Notes: generated by a model from the letters alone, not told the origin. Counted from the stretch's first letter, positions 21,101 through 27,561 are shown. The stretch: DNA of 52,019 bases from Bacillota bacterium (GCA_028709305.1 JAQVXE010000006.1:1-52019), one strand, 5' to 3'. Program-made: numbers and translations.

Positions 21101-21147
21101 CGGATGGTGCCAAGTCTGAAGTAGGTCGGCTCGTGATAGACCGGTAA
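12109..21147 (+). CDS. Giant secreted subtilisin with PKD, propeller and C-terminal sorting-type domains
   Basis: Secreted serine protease of 3012 residues. Order: signal peptide (1-33); inhibitor-like propeptide (about 43-125); S8 catalytic domain with Asp196, His261, oxyanion Asn349 and Ser435 (GTSMATPH). Seven PKD domains lie at about 507-590, 909-994, 1107-1190, 1570-1654, 2038-2121, 2555-2636 and 2741-2823, most with WxFGDG. Two NIDO-like modules lie at 656-847 and 2198-2391, and two beta-propellers with WQVNVGGDNGIY at about 1248-1508 and 1738-1971. HYDIN/BACON-like Ig strands separate them, and three Ig-like repeats flank the last PKDs. The end (about 2928-3012) resembles a type IX type-A sorting or FlgD-Ig domain: PNPASDEV, YDISGRLV, GIYLYVV. 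The start is ATG with GAGGGGGAG upstream. It probably degrades extracellular protein or polymer-bound substrates at the cell surface. All catalytic residues are present. Confidence 0.93.
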   Translation: MVRRHWRLSYVMTLLFVAAAVACSIGGQASVSAHTYELEGGWQPGPEAYHPSRVLVRFSDSIFAEEATDSIGAMGYSVSNVASFSPTAYFANGVRIGIVEIPEGESVDRAIAELDALPGIEYAQRDYVYYPDYVPDHILANDKYFDRMWGLNNEMLPPEYWDPYMQGEPVYDADIDAAEAWMTFTGSPELVVAVIDSGTYIYHPDLFANIWVNEGEIPGNGIDDDGNGYIDDVYGWDFFNNDNTVFDPEERDQYGRLADQHGTHVSGTIGAVSNNDIGVTGINWNVRVMPLKFIGGDGGYASDAILALQYAAANGAVVANMSWGGGSYDQALKDAIEASGMLCIAAAGNEGVDTDIYPHYPSSYDSPNLISVAASMMNDEPCDYSHMGNWSTNYGRSTVDLFAPGGFILSTIAPDPPPAPGEAPGEAYSFYYGTSMATPHVTGVAALLAGKYPRLPLYPGASGSVEGSPNVRDIILNSVDKKASFRNGCVTGGRLNANNALNWEMGPIITSAVAEPEYGPPPLEVEFAASAIDPASEIASVWWDFGDGSQIVEDYNATHTYEEQGEYTASFHAVNTVGIESVATVEIRVYLPPTIGVSPTSLASTLKWGETTTEQITIANTGLGDLHYNIDVEVDLLAPDGKPMGSSGAFLQPLGAGGPDHYGLFWIDSDHPNGPLFDWRDISKIGTKITLRDDRDKRVDLPFAFPYYGETKTRVRIGSNGYLTFGNYGKVPMYHELPDPADPNDVVAVFWTDLNPEQGGYVYYYEDENEFIVQYDRVARHNSPERYTFQVILTPDGNITFNYLEMGDSRLDEASIGIENSTGTDGLGVAYRQNYVHDNLTVKFIPVWINVDPVAGVVSPGDAQDVSVTLEAGKLPQADWRAKLIINSDDPVNAAVSVDTVLAVESMIPPRITSIEAQPWAGEPPLEVHFSAEVVDVDGEIVDIVWNFGDGSDPVSGMLTTTHTYEIQGNYTATLTVTDDDMLSSEATVNIMASPIPDIGVEPSRFVEVVRAHRTRTDKLTIVNNGGADLSFTATTATTQPPTFKWLSVNPASGTVPAGGSMDIEVRVDLTPIAEGMLDGVVTIESNDVYKPSVTVPVQVEVIPNQPPTITACGVNPGRGPVETVFQFSGAAYDEDGSIADMYWEFGDGTPAVHQAIATHTYGSEGTYTAKFHAADNDGYKTTQTVTVYVQQPPSAGWNPSQIAFRTAKGQSVSESLTLNNGGPGALVFGVDEVMGASPMLERVDGIGYMADPYALTTEGMFRENVHAARSQFLPDAVGAIIKSWISPLPIAVTWGLGANYNSGELVIGDPSMKEDFVVTSEGRATGKSYRTDWAGAWAADMAFDGEYIWQVNVGGDNGIYKLNPDTGEVVGFIRDGAWTHTAQRGLAYDVNDDTFYVGGWLDHQIYKIKGESWDNPGEVLDQWEMVVGIAGLAYHPTANILVVTANSRPDMIYFVDPITHNTIAQLPHPAGRENWGAGCEFDPTGNLWVASMGNNMVYLIDTGLGPIVDWLTWRPASGVVPAGGSVDITVTADTSRLGPGTHDGRVTIFTNDVEYPLITVPVILEVAHAPKITEATATPAIGEPPLEVEFHAAVEAPDTPLVSYGWNFGDGTSAAGFDATHTYAAAGVYNAVFTVTDQLGGTARAELVIDVRPLPRATLDPTEIEFTLSPVSTATRTLTLGNVQGNADLNFEVKPRRGNVPTVALPKRTGMPAEPYAKTAIGLYEPLDPEIVRMLDEALQLDAVGGGILSWPVPSVVEYAWGLGFDESNLWIGDPFSNTAHVVTPEGVHTLTRFGTPWSADWAADLAYDENHNLMWQVNVGGDNGIYGMNLTTGEVEAVIADGAWTGVDQRGLAYNNANDTFYIGGWNQDIIYHIKGLSWDNPGEILEQWSFPVAIAGLAWHPSGVLWVANNGAPDMIYALDTETHAVICQFQHPGRLDYSGAGLALHEDGNLWVTSQKEKRIYLVDTGMPTVPGVNVSPARGVVPMGGTTELEIAFDGSKMGAPGEDVRVHVEVATDDPASPSLYANVVVHLEDGPSIDEVTASPTIGDPPLTVTFDATVSPGAKPIADIWWDFGDGSDPVHDAHAEHIYDELGVYNACVHVVDEVGLEVTAEVAITVQWLPKLEVEPGSFDKIIDAGSVDQDNLRVSNPGTGPMNFQISTAPSFAQSPEWKQYAASEKVKGDFEAEPRGFAGAGAGGPDKFGYVWMDSNQANGPQFDWSDISELGTRVPLFDESGVTVRLPFEFPFYGEFHRFIGIASNGYLSFDQGALKRFPENSPIPNADDPNYLMAAFWDDLDPSAGGGVYYYHDESSDRFIVQYNNVPQWGSDSVYTFQIVLEPDGTITYQYLSMIGDVTSATIGIENGTGEDGLQVVYNAPYIEDGLAVAFSPVGSVLEVNPESGLLIGGASQDAVVTFGSARATPGTYSLYLYVTADDPFRPFAAIPVRLKLNLPPEASVSAPAAGVEWHGESEIIWTGSDPDDEADSLSVDLYWTRDGENWNEIATGVENTGSYLWNTNNVGAGGDTFQVRVVVRDPAGARAEYVTDMFTIVNLAPVASFSFEPAEPTIESVIKFTDESADDGTIVAWHWEFGDGAESDEQNPEHKYDSKGSYMVKLAVTDNGGLTGTTELPVEVVNSAPVVKLMVPEADSVWTANQIMNIEYEASDVDGDELAITLEYDCIGDDFGWGTIAVDQPNTGTYAWDLSRVKESGRYVVRVIATDVDGASVEATSGEFTIALNTAPIAAFSVSPSPATKRDVVKFTDESTDDGRIVAWHWEFGDGAESDEQHPEHQYAAKGVFTVRLTVTDDGGLSATGEQMVEIVNTAPEAEVIAPVAGSMFTSGKPIMIEYEATDADEDELEITFEYRFLGDSLGWKVIAEDQANTGKYAWDASKLEKGGAYQIRVTACDPDGDVGQGTSDEFIVVMLSKTIIAAPNPASDEVVFYYNIATDGTLYVYDISGRLVHSMELSSADTACQWNLMSGGRPVANGIYLYVVVSDGAKSEVGRLVIDR

Positions 21148-21162
21148 TCAAAGGTGCTTGCA

Positions 21163-21205
21163 GATGTGGGTGTGGGCGGCTGCGCGCAGCGCGACTGCCC
21201 ACATC
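21163..21205 (+). other. Stem-loop between protease and barrel genes
   Basis: GATGTGGG (21163-21170) pairs with CCCACATC (21198-21205), with an internal GCTGC/GCAGC stem. No T tract follows. It may set the expression ratio of the very long protease mRNA and the downstream barrel gene. Confidence 0.45.
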
Positions 21206-21261
21206 CGCGGCAAGCGCCTCTATCTACCTTGCTGGAACTACAGAGTAGGAGGGGCGAGCAA

Positions 21262-22146
21262 ATGCGAACAAAGACACATGCGATGTCCCTGGTTTTGGCT
21301 CTCATACTGTGCCTGGCATCGTCGGCGATATCCTTCGCCGAGGAGGACCCTGTGGGAACTGCAGCCATGATGGGCATAGGAATGGGGGCGCGCGCCCTCG
21401 GAATGGGCGGCGCAGGCATTGCTATAGCTGACGATGCGTCTACTATATACTACAACCCCGCTGGGCTTGGCCTGATTCAAGGCAGGGCCGTAACATCACT
21501 TTACACGAACCATCACGGCGCAGCAGGGTACCTCGCTGCGGGCTACGCCCAGAAGAACATGGGCGCGGGCATCTTGAGGTTGGATGCATCAGGGATCGAC
21601 AAGACAGATGAGTTTGCAGATGTCATTGGCGTATTTGGCGCTACTGAGCTGACTGCAATGGCTGGATATGGAAGGACGGTAATCCCTGGCCTTTCAGTGG
21701 GCGGCTCAGTGAAATACTACAGTCAGACCTTGCCTGCAAACTCGGGCTCAGGAGTTACCGGAGACATAGGTGTGCTGTATGAGGTGGGCAGTGGAAATTT
21801 CAGAGTGGGCGCTGTGGCCAGGAATGTAGTTGGGGCGGTCAAGTATGATGAAGGGGCGTCTGACTCCTTCGACCGCTCATACGGCATTGGAGCTGCCTTC
21901 AGGCCGACGGAGCCGCTTCTCATTGCAGCCGATGTTGTAATTGAGGACGGAGTTGAGGCAAGAGCGGGCGCCGAATACAGCTTCGGCAGCATTACGGTGC
22001 GTGCCGGTGGGTCGTTCGGGGCAGGTAGTAGCTCGCTTTCAGCGGGCGCGGGCTTTGCGGCGTCTGTATTCACAGTGGACTACGCATATCAGACCCACAG
22101 CGTGCTGCCTGATAGCCATAGATTTTCCTTGAACCTGAAATTCTAG
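21262..22146 (+). CDS. PorV/UPF0164-type outer-membrane beta-barrel protein
   Basis: Exported protein of 294 residues. A signal peptide ends near SFA at residue 25. The start of the mature protein carries the PorV/PorQ/UPF0164 hallmark: GARALGMGGAGIAIADD followed by YYNPAGLG. The rest is alternating beta strands rich in Gly and aromatic residues, ending in FSLNLKF with a terminal Phe, the recognition signal for insertion by the outer-membrane BAM machinery. In Bacteroidota, PorV receives cargo bearing C-terminal sorting domains from the type IX translocon. Here it lies 114 nt after a protease with such a domain. The start is ATG at 21262 behind AGGAGGGG; the longer upstream frame from 21154 covers the intergenic stem-loop and is rejected. 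Its precise function in this organism is unknown. Confidence 0.85.
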   Translation: MRTKTHAMSLVLALILCLASSAISFAEEDPVGTAAMMGIGMGARALGMGGAGIAIADDASTIYYNPAGLGLIQGRAVTSLYTNHHGAAGYLAAGYAQKNMGAGILRLDASGIDKTDEFADVIGVFGATELTAMAGYGRTVIPGLSVGGSVKYYSQTLPANSGSGVTGDIGVLYEVGSGNFRVGAVARNVVGAVKYDEGASDSFDRSYGIGAAFRPTEPLLIAADVVIEDGVEARAGAEYSFGSITVRAGGSFGAGSSSLSAGAGFAASVFTVDYAYQTHSVLPDSHRFSLNLKF

Positions 22147-22180
22147 CCCAGGCGGGTAATGGTTAAGCCAGGAGATTGTG

Positions 22181-22242
22181 CTTGATCCAGGAGTAGAGGC
22201 TGAAGAGGCCAAATCGTCTACAAGGCGATCTCCTGGATCAAG
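22181..22242. terminator. Inverted repeat between convergent genes
   Basis: CTTGATCCAGGAG (22181-22193) and CTCCTGGATCAAG (22230-22242) form a perfect 13-bp stem with a 36-nt loop. CACTTTTCACTTC follows on the plus strand. A competing pairing (CCAGGAGAT near 22168, ATCTCCTGG near 22228) is also possible. The likely role is termination of the barrel-gene transcript and of the opposing kinase transcript. Confidence 0.6.
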
Positions 22243-22254
22243 TCACTTTTCACT

Positions 22255-24843
22255 TCACTCGTCGGCACTCGGGCCACGCCACTTTGCCACCACTTCTGTA
22301 CCGCCATCCCGTTTGCTCTCTATCACTACACTAGCTCCTATCTCCGCGGCGCGCTCGTGCATTATGCGAATGCCAAGACGGTGTGCGGGTATGGAGTGGA
22401 TGTCGAATCCGCGGCCGTCATCCCCAACGATTAGGGTCACGGAAAGCTCATCGCTGATGGCGGTTGACTCTATGTTTTCACATTCTAGTTTCACCCACGC
22501 TGAAGCAGCGGCAGAATGCTTTACGATATTGCTGACGGCTTCCTGAGCTATCCTGTAGAGCGCTACCCGAACCTGAGCTGGGGGCGAGCAGGTAGCCAAG
22601 TCGCGTATGACTAGTTCAATGGGTATGTCTGCACGTCCACTTGTGGCTTCTACAAGCTGCTTAAGGAGCTCCGGCAGAGCAACTTCCATGAGCGTAGCTG
22701 GCCTCAGCTCAAGGAGGAGTGATCGCATTTCGGCAAGTGCGCCTCTGGTGAGCTGTCTGAGCTGTTCCAGGCGCTTGCGCCCCTCAGCTTCGCTGTTCGC
22801 CCACAGCTTGGGGAGAACCTCTGCCATGAGGCTTGCGGAGAAGAGTGTCTGTGTTACCGAGTCATGCAACTCCCTTGCCAGCCTGCTCCTTTCGGCGGCT
22901 ACAGCGGCCTCCTCCGCTTCTTCCCTAAGCTGGGTGTTTTCGATTGCAAGACTGGTTTGGTCTGCAAAGGAAACAGCAAGATTCAGCTCTTCTTGGGAGA
23001 ATACGCGAGGCATGGCGAAGCAGAGCACAATAGCCCCGTGGATGCTGCTCTTTCCGGCTAGAGGAATGGCGAGTAAGCTATGGAAGCGACCTGTTGCCCA
23101 AGAAGGCCACCAGTCAGTTCGGGTTCTTGCAGAGCCAAGCTCAGACGGCCATGAGTAATCATATGCCACTTCCTCTGTATCTGAGGCCACAACAGGGCGC
23201 CCTGTAGCAACAGACCATCCTACTAGGTCCCTTGTTACGGGGATGGTGACGTGGGCTCGGAGGCTACCATAGGGTTCAGGAGGAAGACTGTGCGTGGCTA
23301 CAACCCGCAGTCCTTCACCCTCTGCTTCCAGTCTATAGAGCACTGCAGCCTCTGCGCCCAAGAACTCCGCTGCTTGAGCCATGATGAGGTCGAGCACCTC
23401 TTCCAGAGCCCGGTTTGAATTGAGGGCTGCAAGGATCTCGCGGAGCCCTTCTGCGACTCGACGGCGTTGCTCGATCTCGCGGGTGCGTTCTTCGATGCGC
23501 AGCTCGAGCTGTGCATACTCAGCCTCCAGTTTCTCCTTTGCCTGCCTTTGCTCAATAGCCACGCGTACAAGTCGAGCGGCAGTCTCAAGGGCACGCACCT
23601 CTACCCTGGAAGGCGTTCGAGCGGCCCGATGATACATGGCAAATACTCCAAGGACCCTCCCATCGTCACCTACTACAGGTTGTGCCCAGCATGCCTTCAA
23701 ACCATAGGCCAAAGCCAGGCCTCGAAGGCCTTCCCAACGGGGATTGGTGGCGATGTTGTCAATCACTATCCGCCTCTTGAAGTGCGCTGCAGCTCCACAT
23801 GAACCCGCCATGGGGCCGATCTCCAGACCGTCTATGGCCTGAAGGTAGTCGTCTGGAAGACTGACGCTGGCGCCGATGTGCAGATGCTTGCCCTGGGCGT
23901 CTGCGAGGAGAATGAGACCTGACATTCCCGGGGATTGTTCCTCAAGCATGCTGATGAGAGCCCGCAGCGTTTCGGTGAAAAGCCCGCCCGTGGCCAAGAG
24001 CTCCAGGAACCTGCTTTGCCCCTCTTGTATGGCCTGAGCACGCCTGGCTTCAGTGACGTCTCGCACCATAACAATGGATCCCGGCTCTGAAAGGGGAGCG
24101 AACCGGGCCTCATACACACGGCTTTGGAAGCCGCTTCCCACAGCGTACTCGATAGTGGCTACAGCGCCTCCAGTCTCCGAAGGGTCCAGGACTTCTATGC
24201 CTGGCGAAGACCGGGCAGCCGTTTCTTCCGTGGATCCAGCATCATGGGCTATCCACGCCTCGCGCGCCGCCTGCTCCACCTTGGCAAGCGCCCATTCTAC
24301 TTGGCCTACTGTCTCAGAAGGGACGATGTCCTTCAGATGTGCTCCGATGAGGACTTGAGGTGTGCCAAAGAAATCACGGAGATTTCCGCCGTAACAGCCG
24401 AGGATGAAGCCATCCTTTGTCAGGACCAAACAGACATCCGGCAGGCCGGCAAGGACGGCTGATTCGAGGGTGACAGTGACATTGATAGCAACTTCAACGA
24501 TGCTCAACACGCCTGATTCATCAGTTACAGGGAATGCGTATATGTCCCAGCTGCTTGTGGCTGCTCCGGGAGGCCCTCCGGTCGCCTGCCCCTTCAGGAC
24601 GACCCTGTCATATGTAGCTTCTCCGCATAGCGCGCGATGGTATCGTGCAGTCCAGTCGGGAAGAGACTCCCCAATGAGTTGTTGAATATTTACCCCGGGC
24701 ACTACGTTGGATGCGGGGGTTCTCCCGAGACGAGCGGCGATTCCTACCCACACGTTGTCGCAGCGGAGAATAGCCAGATTATGATCGAGGAAGGCAGTAC
24801 CTATGGATGAGCTGAGGGAGTTGAAATGCTCTTGTTTGCTCAA
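22255..24843 (-). CDS. PAS/GAF sensor histidine kinase (NarL-partner, HisKA_3)
   Basis: Sensor kinase of 862 residues without membrane segments. Two PAS-like domains (about 7-130 and 130-275) are followed by a GAF domain (about 285-420), a coiled coil (about 420-470), a second GAF domain (about 475-640), HisKA_3 dimerisation with His660 in ARELHDSVTQTLF, and an ATPase domain ending the protein (RIAQEAVSNIVKHS, DDGRGFD). This type phosphorylates LuxR/NarL regulators, and one is encoded just upstream on the same strand, 59 nt away. The ligand is not evident; tandem PAS/GAF domains suggest a cytoplasmic or diffusible signal. The start is TTG at 24843 with GGGAGG about 9 nt upstream. The gene converges on the barrel gene. 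Confidence 0.92.
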   Translation of the reverse strand: MSKQEHFNSLSSSIGTAFLDHNLAILRCDNVWVGIAARLGRTPASNVVPGVNIQQLIGESLPDWTARYHRALCGEATYDRVVLKGQATGGPPGAATSSWDIYAFPVTDESGVLSIVEVAINVTVTLESAVLAGLPDVCLVLTKDGFILGCYGGNLRDFFGTPQVLIGAHLKDIVPSETVGQVEWALAKVEQAAREAWIAHDAGSTEETAARSSPGIEVLDPSETGGAVATIEYAVGSGFQSRVYEARFAPLSEPGSIVMVRDVTEARRAQAIQEGQSRFLELLATGGLFTETLRALISMLEEQSPGMSGLILLADAQGKHLHIGASVSLPDDYLQAIDGLEIGPMAGSCGAAAHFKRRIVIDNIATNPRWEGLRGLALAYGLKACWAQPVVGDDGRVLGVFAMYHRAARTPSRVEVRALETAARLVRVAIEQRQAKEKLEAEYAQLELRIEERTREIEQRRRVAEGLREILAALNSNRALEEVLDLIMAQAAEFLGAEAAVLYRLEAEGEGLRVVATHSLPPEPYGSLRAHVTIPVTRDLVGWSVATGRPVVASDTEEVAYDYSWPSELGSARTRTDWWPSWATGRFHSLLAIPLAGKSSIHGAIVLCFAMPRVFSQEELNLAVSFADQTSLAIENTQLREEAEEAAVAAERSRLARELHDSVTQTLFSASLMAEVLPKLWANSEAEGRKRLEQLRQLTRGALAEMRSLLLELRPATLMEVALPELLKQLVEATSGRADIPIELVIRDLATCSPPAQVRVALYRIAQEAVSNIVKHSAAASAWVKLECENIESTAISDELSVTLIVGDDGRGFDIHSIPAHRLGIRIMHERAAEIGASVVIESKRDGGTEVVAKWRGPSADE

Positions 24844-24902
24844 TGGCTATTTCCTCCCTTCATACAAGGGACCGATGCGCGAAATTCTGAAGGAAAACAG
24901 GG

Positions 24903-25607
24903 CTACTCTACCAGATCATTCTGCAATGCCATGGCCACTGCCTCGGTGCGAGTGCGGACGCCCATTTTCGAGAGGATGTTGCTTACGTGGAATTTCACCG
25001 TAGAGTAGCTTATGAACAGCTTGTGGGATATCTCGCGGTTTGTCAGGCCATCTGCCATCGCAGCCAGCACTTCCAGCTCGCGGTCGGAAAGCTTGGGCTT
25101 GAGGTTATCCCCTTTGGGCTCTCGAACCGAGGCTTTGATCAGCGCCTCAGTAACCTCAGGGGCGAGCGTTGGACGCCCTGCATGGGCTGCCCGGATTGCG
25201 CTGGCCAGCTCATCAGCTGATACATTCTTGAATAGATATCCGATGGCCCCCGCCTTCAGGGCGTTCTGGATCAAATGTTGTTCCTTGAAGCTTGTAAGGG
25301 CGATCACTTGAATGCCTGGATGAGAGACCCGAATGGCTTGAGTAGCCGTAGCCCCATCCATATCAGGCATGACAAGATCCATGAGGATGACGTCTGGAAG
25401 CATCTCAGAACAGAGTTCCACAGCCTCGCGCCCGTCGCGCGCTTCTCCGGCAAACTCCAGGTCGTCGTAGACCTCGAGAAACGCTCTGAGACCACTCCGC
25501 ACCATGGCATGATCATCCACAATCATCACACGAATACGGTGCGTTTCACTCAAGCAGAAACGTGCCGTCGGCAGCCTTCGGTTTGGGCCAAAGGAAGGTA
25601 ACGGCAC
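24903..25607 (-). CDS. LuxR/NarL-family response regulator
   Basis: Response regulator of 234 residues from the GTG at 25607. The REC domain has the acidic pair in MIVDDHAMV, phosphoacceptor Asp77 in ILMDLVMPDMDG, and Lys in LFKNV. A LuxR-type helix-turn-helix follows (LSDRELEVLAAMADGLTN, ISYSTVKFHVSNILSK). It is the evident partner of the downstream kinase, forming an RR-HK operon. The first 20 or so residues before RVMIVDD are unusual, and the GTG is only 2 nt from GGGAGG, so translation may begin further in, for example at the TTG encoding LSETHRIRV. Its target genes are not known; the divergent redoxin gene and the neighbouring protease locus are candidates. The 230-bp divergent region (25608-25837) has no clear consensus promoter. 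Confidence 0.93.
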   Translation of the reverse strand: MPLPSFGPNRRLPTARFCLSETHRIRVMIVDDHAMVRSGLRAFLEVYDDLEFAGEARDGREAVELCSEMLPDVILMDLVMPDMDGATATQAIRVSHPGIQVIALTSFKEQHLIQNALKAGAIGYLFKNVSADELASAIRAAHAGRPTLAPEVTEALIKASVREPKGDNLKPKLSDRELEVLAAMADGLTNREISHKLFISYSTVKFHVSNILSKMGVRTRTEAVAMALQNDLVE

Positions 25608-25837
25608 TGCCTCCCTTCTAAGCGTCTTTCTACATAGGTTGCTTCATACACAAGAGCGGTATTGAATACTTTTACAAAGGTTCTACAGAGAGCTGAGAAA
25701 ACCCTGTTTGTGTTAGCACAATTTTGGTGAGCCGTGCCTATTGCTTCTCTATGAATGACGAATCTGTTTTGCAGAACCTGAGAATTGTAATAGTGGCCTA
25801 GCCTCCGTTCGTACACATTCCAACGGAGGGATCTGTA

Positions 25838-26605
25838 ATGGAAAGAGCAAAACGAGTTTTCGTGAGGACTGGCAAAGCAGGACCCGACGGGCCGTCGTTC
25901 GCTGGCCCGACTTCAGGTGCGATGGAAGTTGCCGAAGAAGAACGGTACAGGCAGCTATGGAAATGGGACTGGGCTACAGTGCGAACCCGGCTTGGCAGGC
26001 GGCTATCTCCGGATATGCCTAAGGGGACTCTACTCAAGTTGGCTCGAATCGGTGCATGGTTTGTGCTAGTCGGTTTGATCCTTGGAGTAATATCGGGAGG
26101 GATATTCATAGGGCCCTTTGGCGCGTACATCAAGAAGCCACCACGCGCGCCCATGGATTGCGAGCCCGATGATGGCATCATACTTGTGCGGCCTTCTCCC
26201 GGCTACCGTGCCCCTAATTTCGTAGGCAGGCTGCCTGACGGGACAGTAGTCTCACTTGACGATTGCGCAGGCCTGCCAACAGTGCTCGTCTTCTTCAGGA
26301 CATCATCTGCGCCGTCGATAGCGCATATGCCAGCCGTCGACCGGCTCTATCGCGAGGGTAAGGGGCAATGTTACGTCATGGCTATAGCCGTATTCGACAG
26401 AGAAGATGATGTGGGACGGTGCGGAGGCGCAAACGACTGGAGCGTCCCGATGATCGCCGATACCCGAGGCGAAATAGCCCAAGCCTATGACATTACCGCG
26501 CTGCCTACTACGTTCATCATAGACGCGCACAGGGTCATAAGGGACCTCAGAATAGGCACAATGACTTATGCAGAGTTAGAGCGAGCCCTCAAGACTTCCT
26601 ATTGA
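25838..26605 (+). CDS. Membrane-anchored thioredoxin-fold protein lacking CxxC
   Basis: Protein of 255 residues. A basic cytoplasmic N-terminus of about 70 residues precedes one membrane helix (about 73-100, FVLVGLILGVISGGIFIG). An extracytoplasmic thioredoxin/TlpA-like domain follows: APNFVGRLPDGTVVSLDD, the redox-loop position, and the cis-Pro motif ALPTTFIIDAH near 225. At the active site, where TlpA proteins have WCxxC, the sequence is RTSSAPSIAHMP, so both cysteines are serines (157 and 160). Thiol-disulfide chemistry is therefore unlikely; a binding or chaperone role is possible. The start is ATG at 25838 with GGAGGG 7 nt upstream. Its 3' end overlaps the convergent PAP2 gene by 17 bp. 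Confidence 0.8.
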   Translation: MERAKRVFVRTGKAGPDGPSFAGPTSGAMEVAEEERYRQLWKWDWATVRTRLGRRLSPDMPKGTLLKLARIGAWFVLVGLILGVISGGIFIGPFGAYIKKPPRAPMDCEPDDGIILVRPSPGYRAPNFVGRLPDGTVVSLDDCAGLPTVLVFFRTSSAPSIAHMPAVDRLYREGKGQCYVMAIAVFDREDDVGRCGGANDWSVPMIADTRGEIAQAYDITALPTTFIIDAHRVIRDLRIGTMTYAELERALKTSY

Positions 26606-27473
26606 ATACCGCCTTGAACATCAGGGGAGCTCCATAAGTTCCCCATAGGGCCATCATTGAGTAGCGCAGCACTTGCCAGAAAGAACCCTCAGGCAGAATG
26701 GCCTTTAGCCCGTAACGTATCCCAGCAAGAACTGCCAGGCCCCACACAACCTTGACTACCTGAACGAGGAGGCATGCTCTGACGTCGTATTTGACGTATT
26801 CCTTCTCCAGAGCATGTCCAATCCCGAGGCCCATGATGAACCCGAGCAGGCTCGCAGACTCCCTGGCCAGTTCGAAGCTGATGGAGGATAGAGCATAAAC
26901 CACGCCAGGGATTACTATTGATGCCGCCACAGCAGTGCTTACAGATACCTTGTTCTTGCGACGTGCCAAACTGCGCTCCAGATACATGTAGAGCTGGACA
27001 ATGATCAGCCCCAGGGCTGTGCCGACAAGCACATCCGCGGGGTAGTGAACTGTTGCGTAGACCCTCGTAAGGCCCACAGCTGCGACAATGATGACGCTGA
27101 GGGCAGTGAACCATCCGCGCTTCACCTGCCAGGCAGAGTAGGCCCAGAATGTAGACGTCCCCTGTGCGTGGCCACTTGGGAAGGACCATCCCGTCCCCGT
27201 GTCAACCAAGAAGCTTGGGGCATCGAGGTGGGGGTATGCAACATAAGGGCGCGGCACTTTGAAAATGAATTTCAGGCCCACATTTGTGTAAGATGAGATG
27301 GAAGTTATCATTCCTAGGCTGAATCCCAGGCGCTTGTTCACACACCAGTAGATAATGGGTATGGCGATCATGTAGAAGGAAACCGAGCCCAGGTCGGTCA
27401 CGATTTTCACTATCTTGTCGAGGCCGGGAGTAGCGATGCTTCGGAAGAATTCAAAGACTAGAGAACCTGTCAA
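26589..27473 (-). CDS. PAP2-superfamily membrane phosphatase
   Basis: Integral membrane phosphatase of 294 residues with several hydrophobic segments. All three PAP2 signature motifs are present: KFIFKVPRP (KxxxxxxRP), FPSGHAQG (PSGH) and TRVYATVHYPADV (SRxxxxxHxxxD, with Thr in place of Ser). Such enzymes dephosphorylate lipid phosphates such as undecaprenyl pyrophosphate or phosphatidic acid; the exact substrate cannot be assigned. I chose TTG at 27473, which has GGAGGTGG 6-9 nt upstream and begins LTGSLVFEFFRS. The longer frame to 27599 runs into the promoter of the divergent transposase-like gene. The 120-residue C-terminal membrane part after the catalytic core is longer than in minimal PAP2 proteins. 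Confidence 0.88.
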   Translation of the reverse strand: MTGSLVFEFFRSIATPGLDKIVKIVTDLGSVSFYMIAIPIIYWCVNKRLGFSLGMITSISSYTNVGLKFIFKVPRPYVAYPHLDAPSFLVDTGTGWSFPSGHAQGTSTFWAYSAWQVKRGWFTALSVIIVAAVGLTRVYATVHYPADVLVGTALGLIIVQLYMYLERSLARRKNKVSVSTAVAASIVIPGVVYALSSISFELARESASLLGFIMGLGIGHALEKEYVKYDVRACLLVQVVKVVWGLAVLAGIRYGLKAILPEGSFWQVLRYSMMALWGTYGAPLMFKAVFNRKS

Positions 27474-27561
27474 AATCGACCACCTCCGGATGAGGATTTC
27501 GTCAAGAGAAAGCGGAATCCTCTGAGCTGTCCAAGCCCATAGGGAGCGTCCCAATATATGG

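Noticed and set aside
12109-21147. CRISPR-like or short tandem DNA repeats in the giant gene
   Set aside because: The repeats are protein-level PKD, propeller and Ig modules. Spacing and sequence do not fit a CRISPR array, and none is seen elsewhere in the window.
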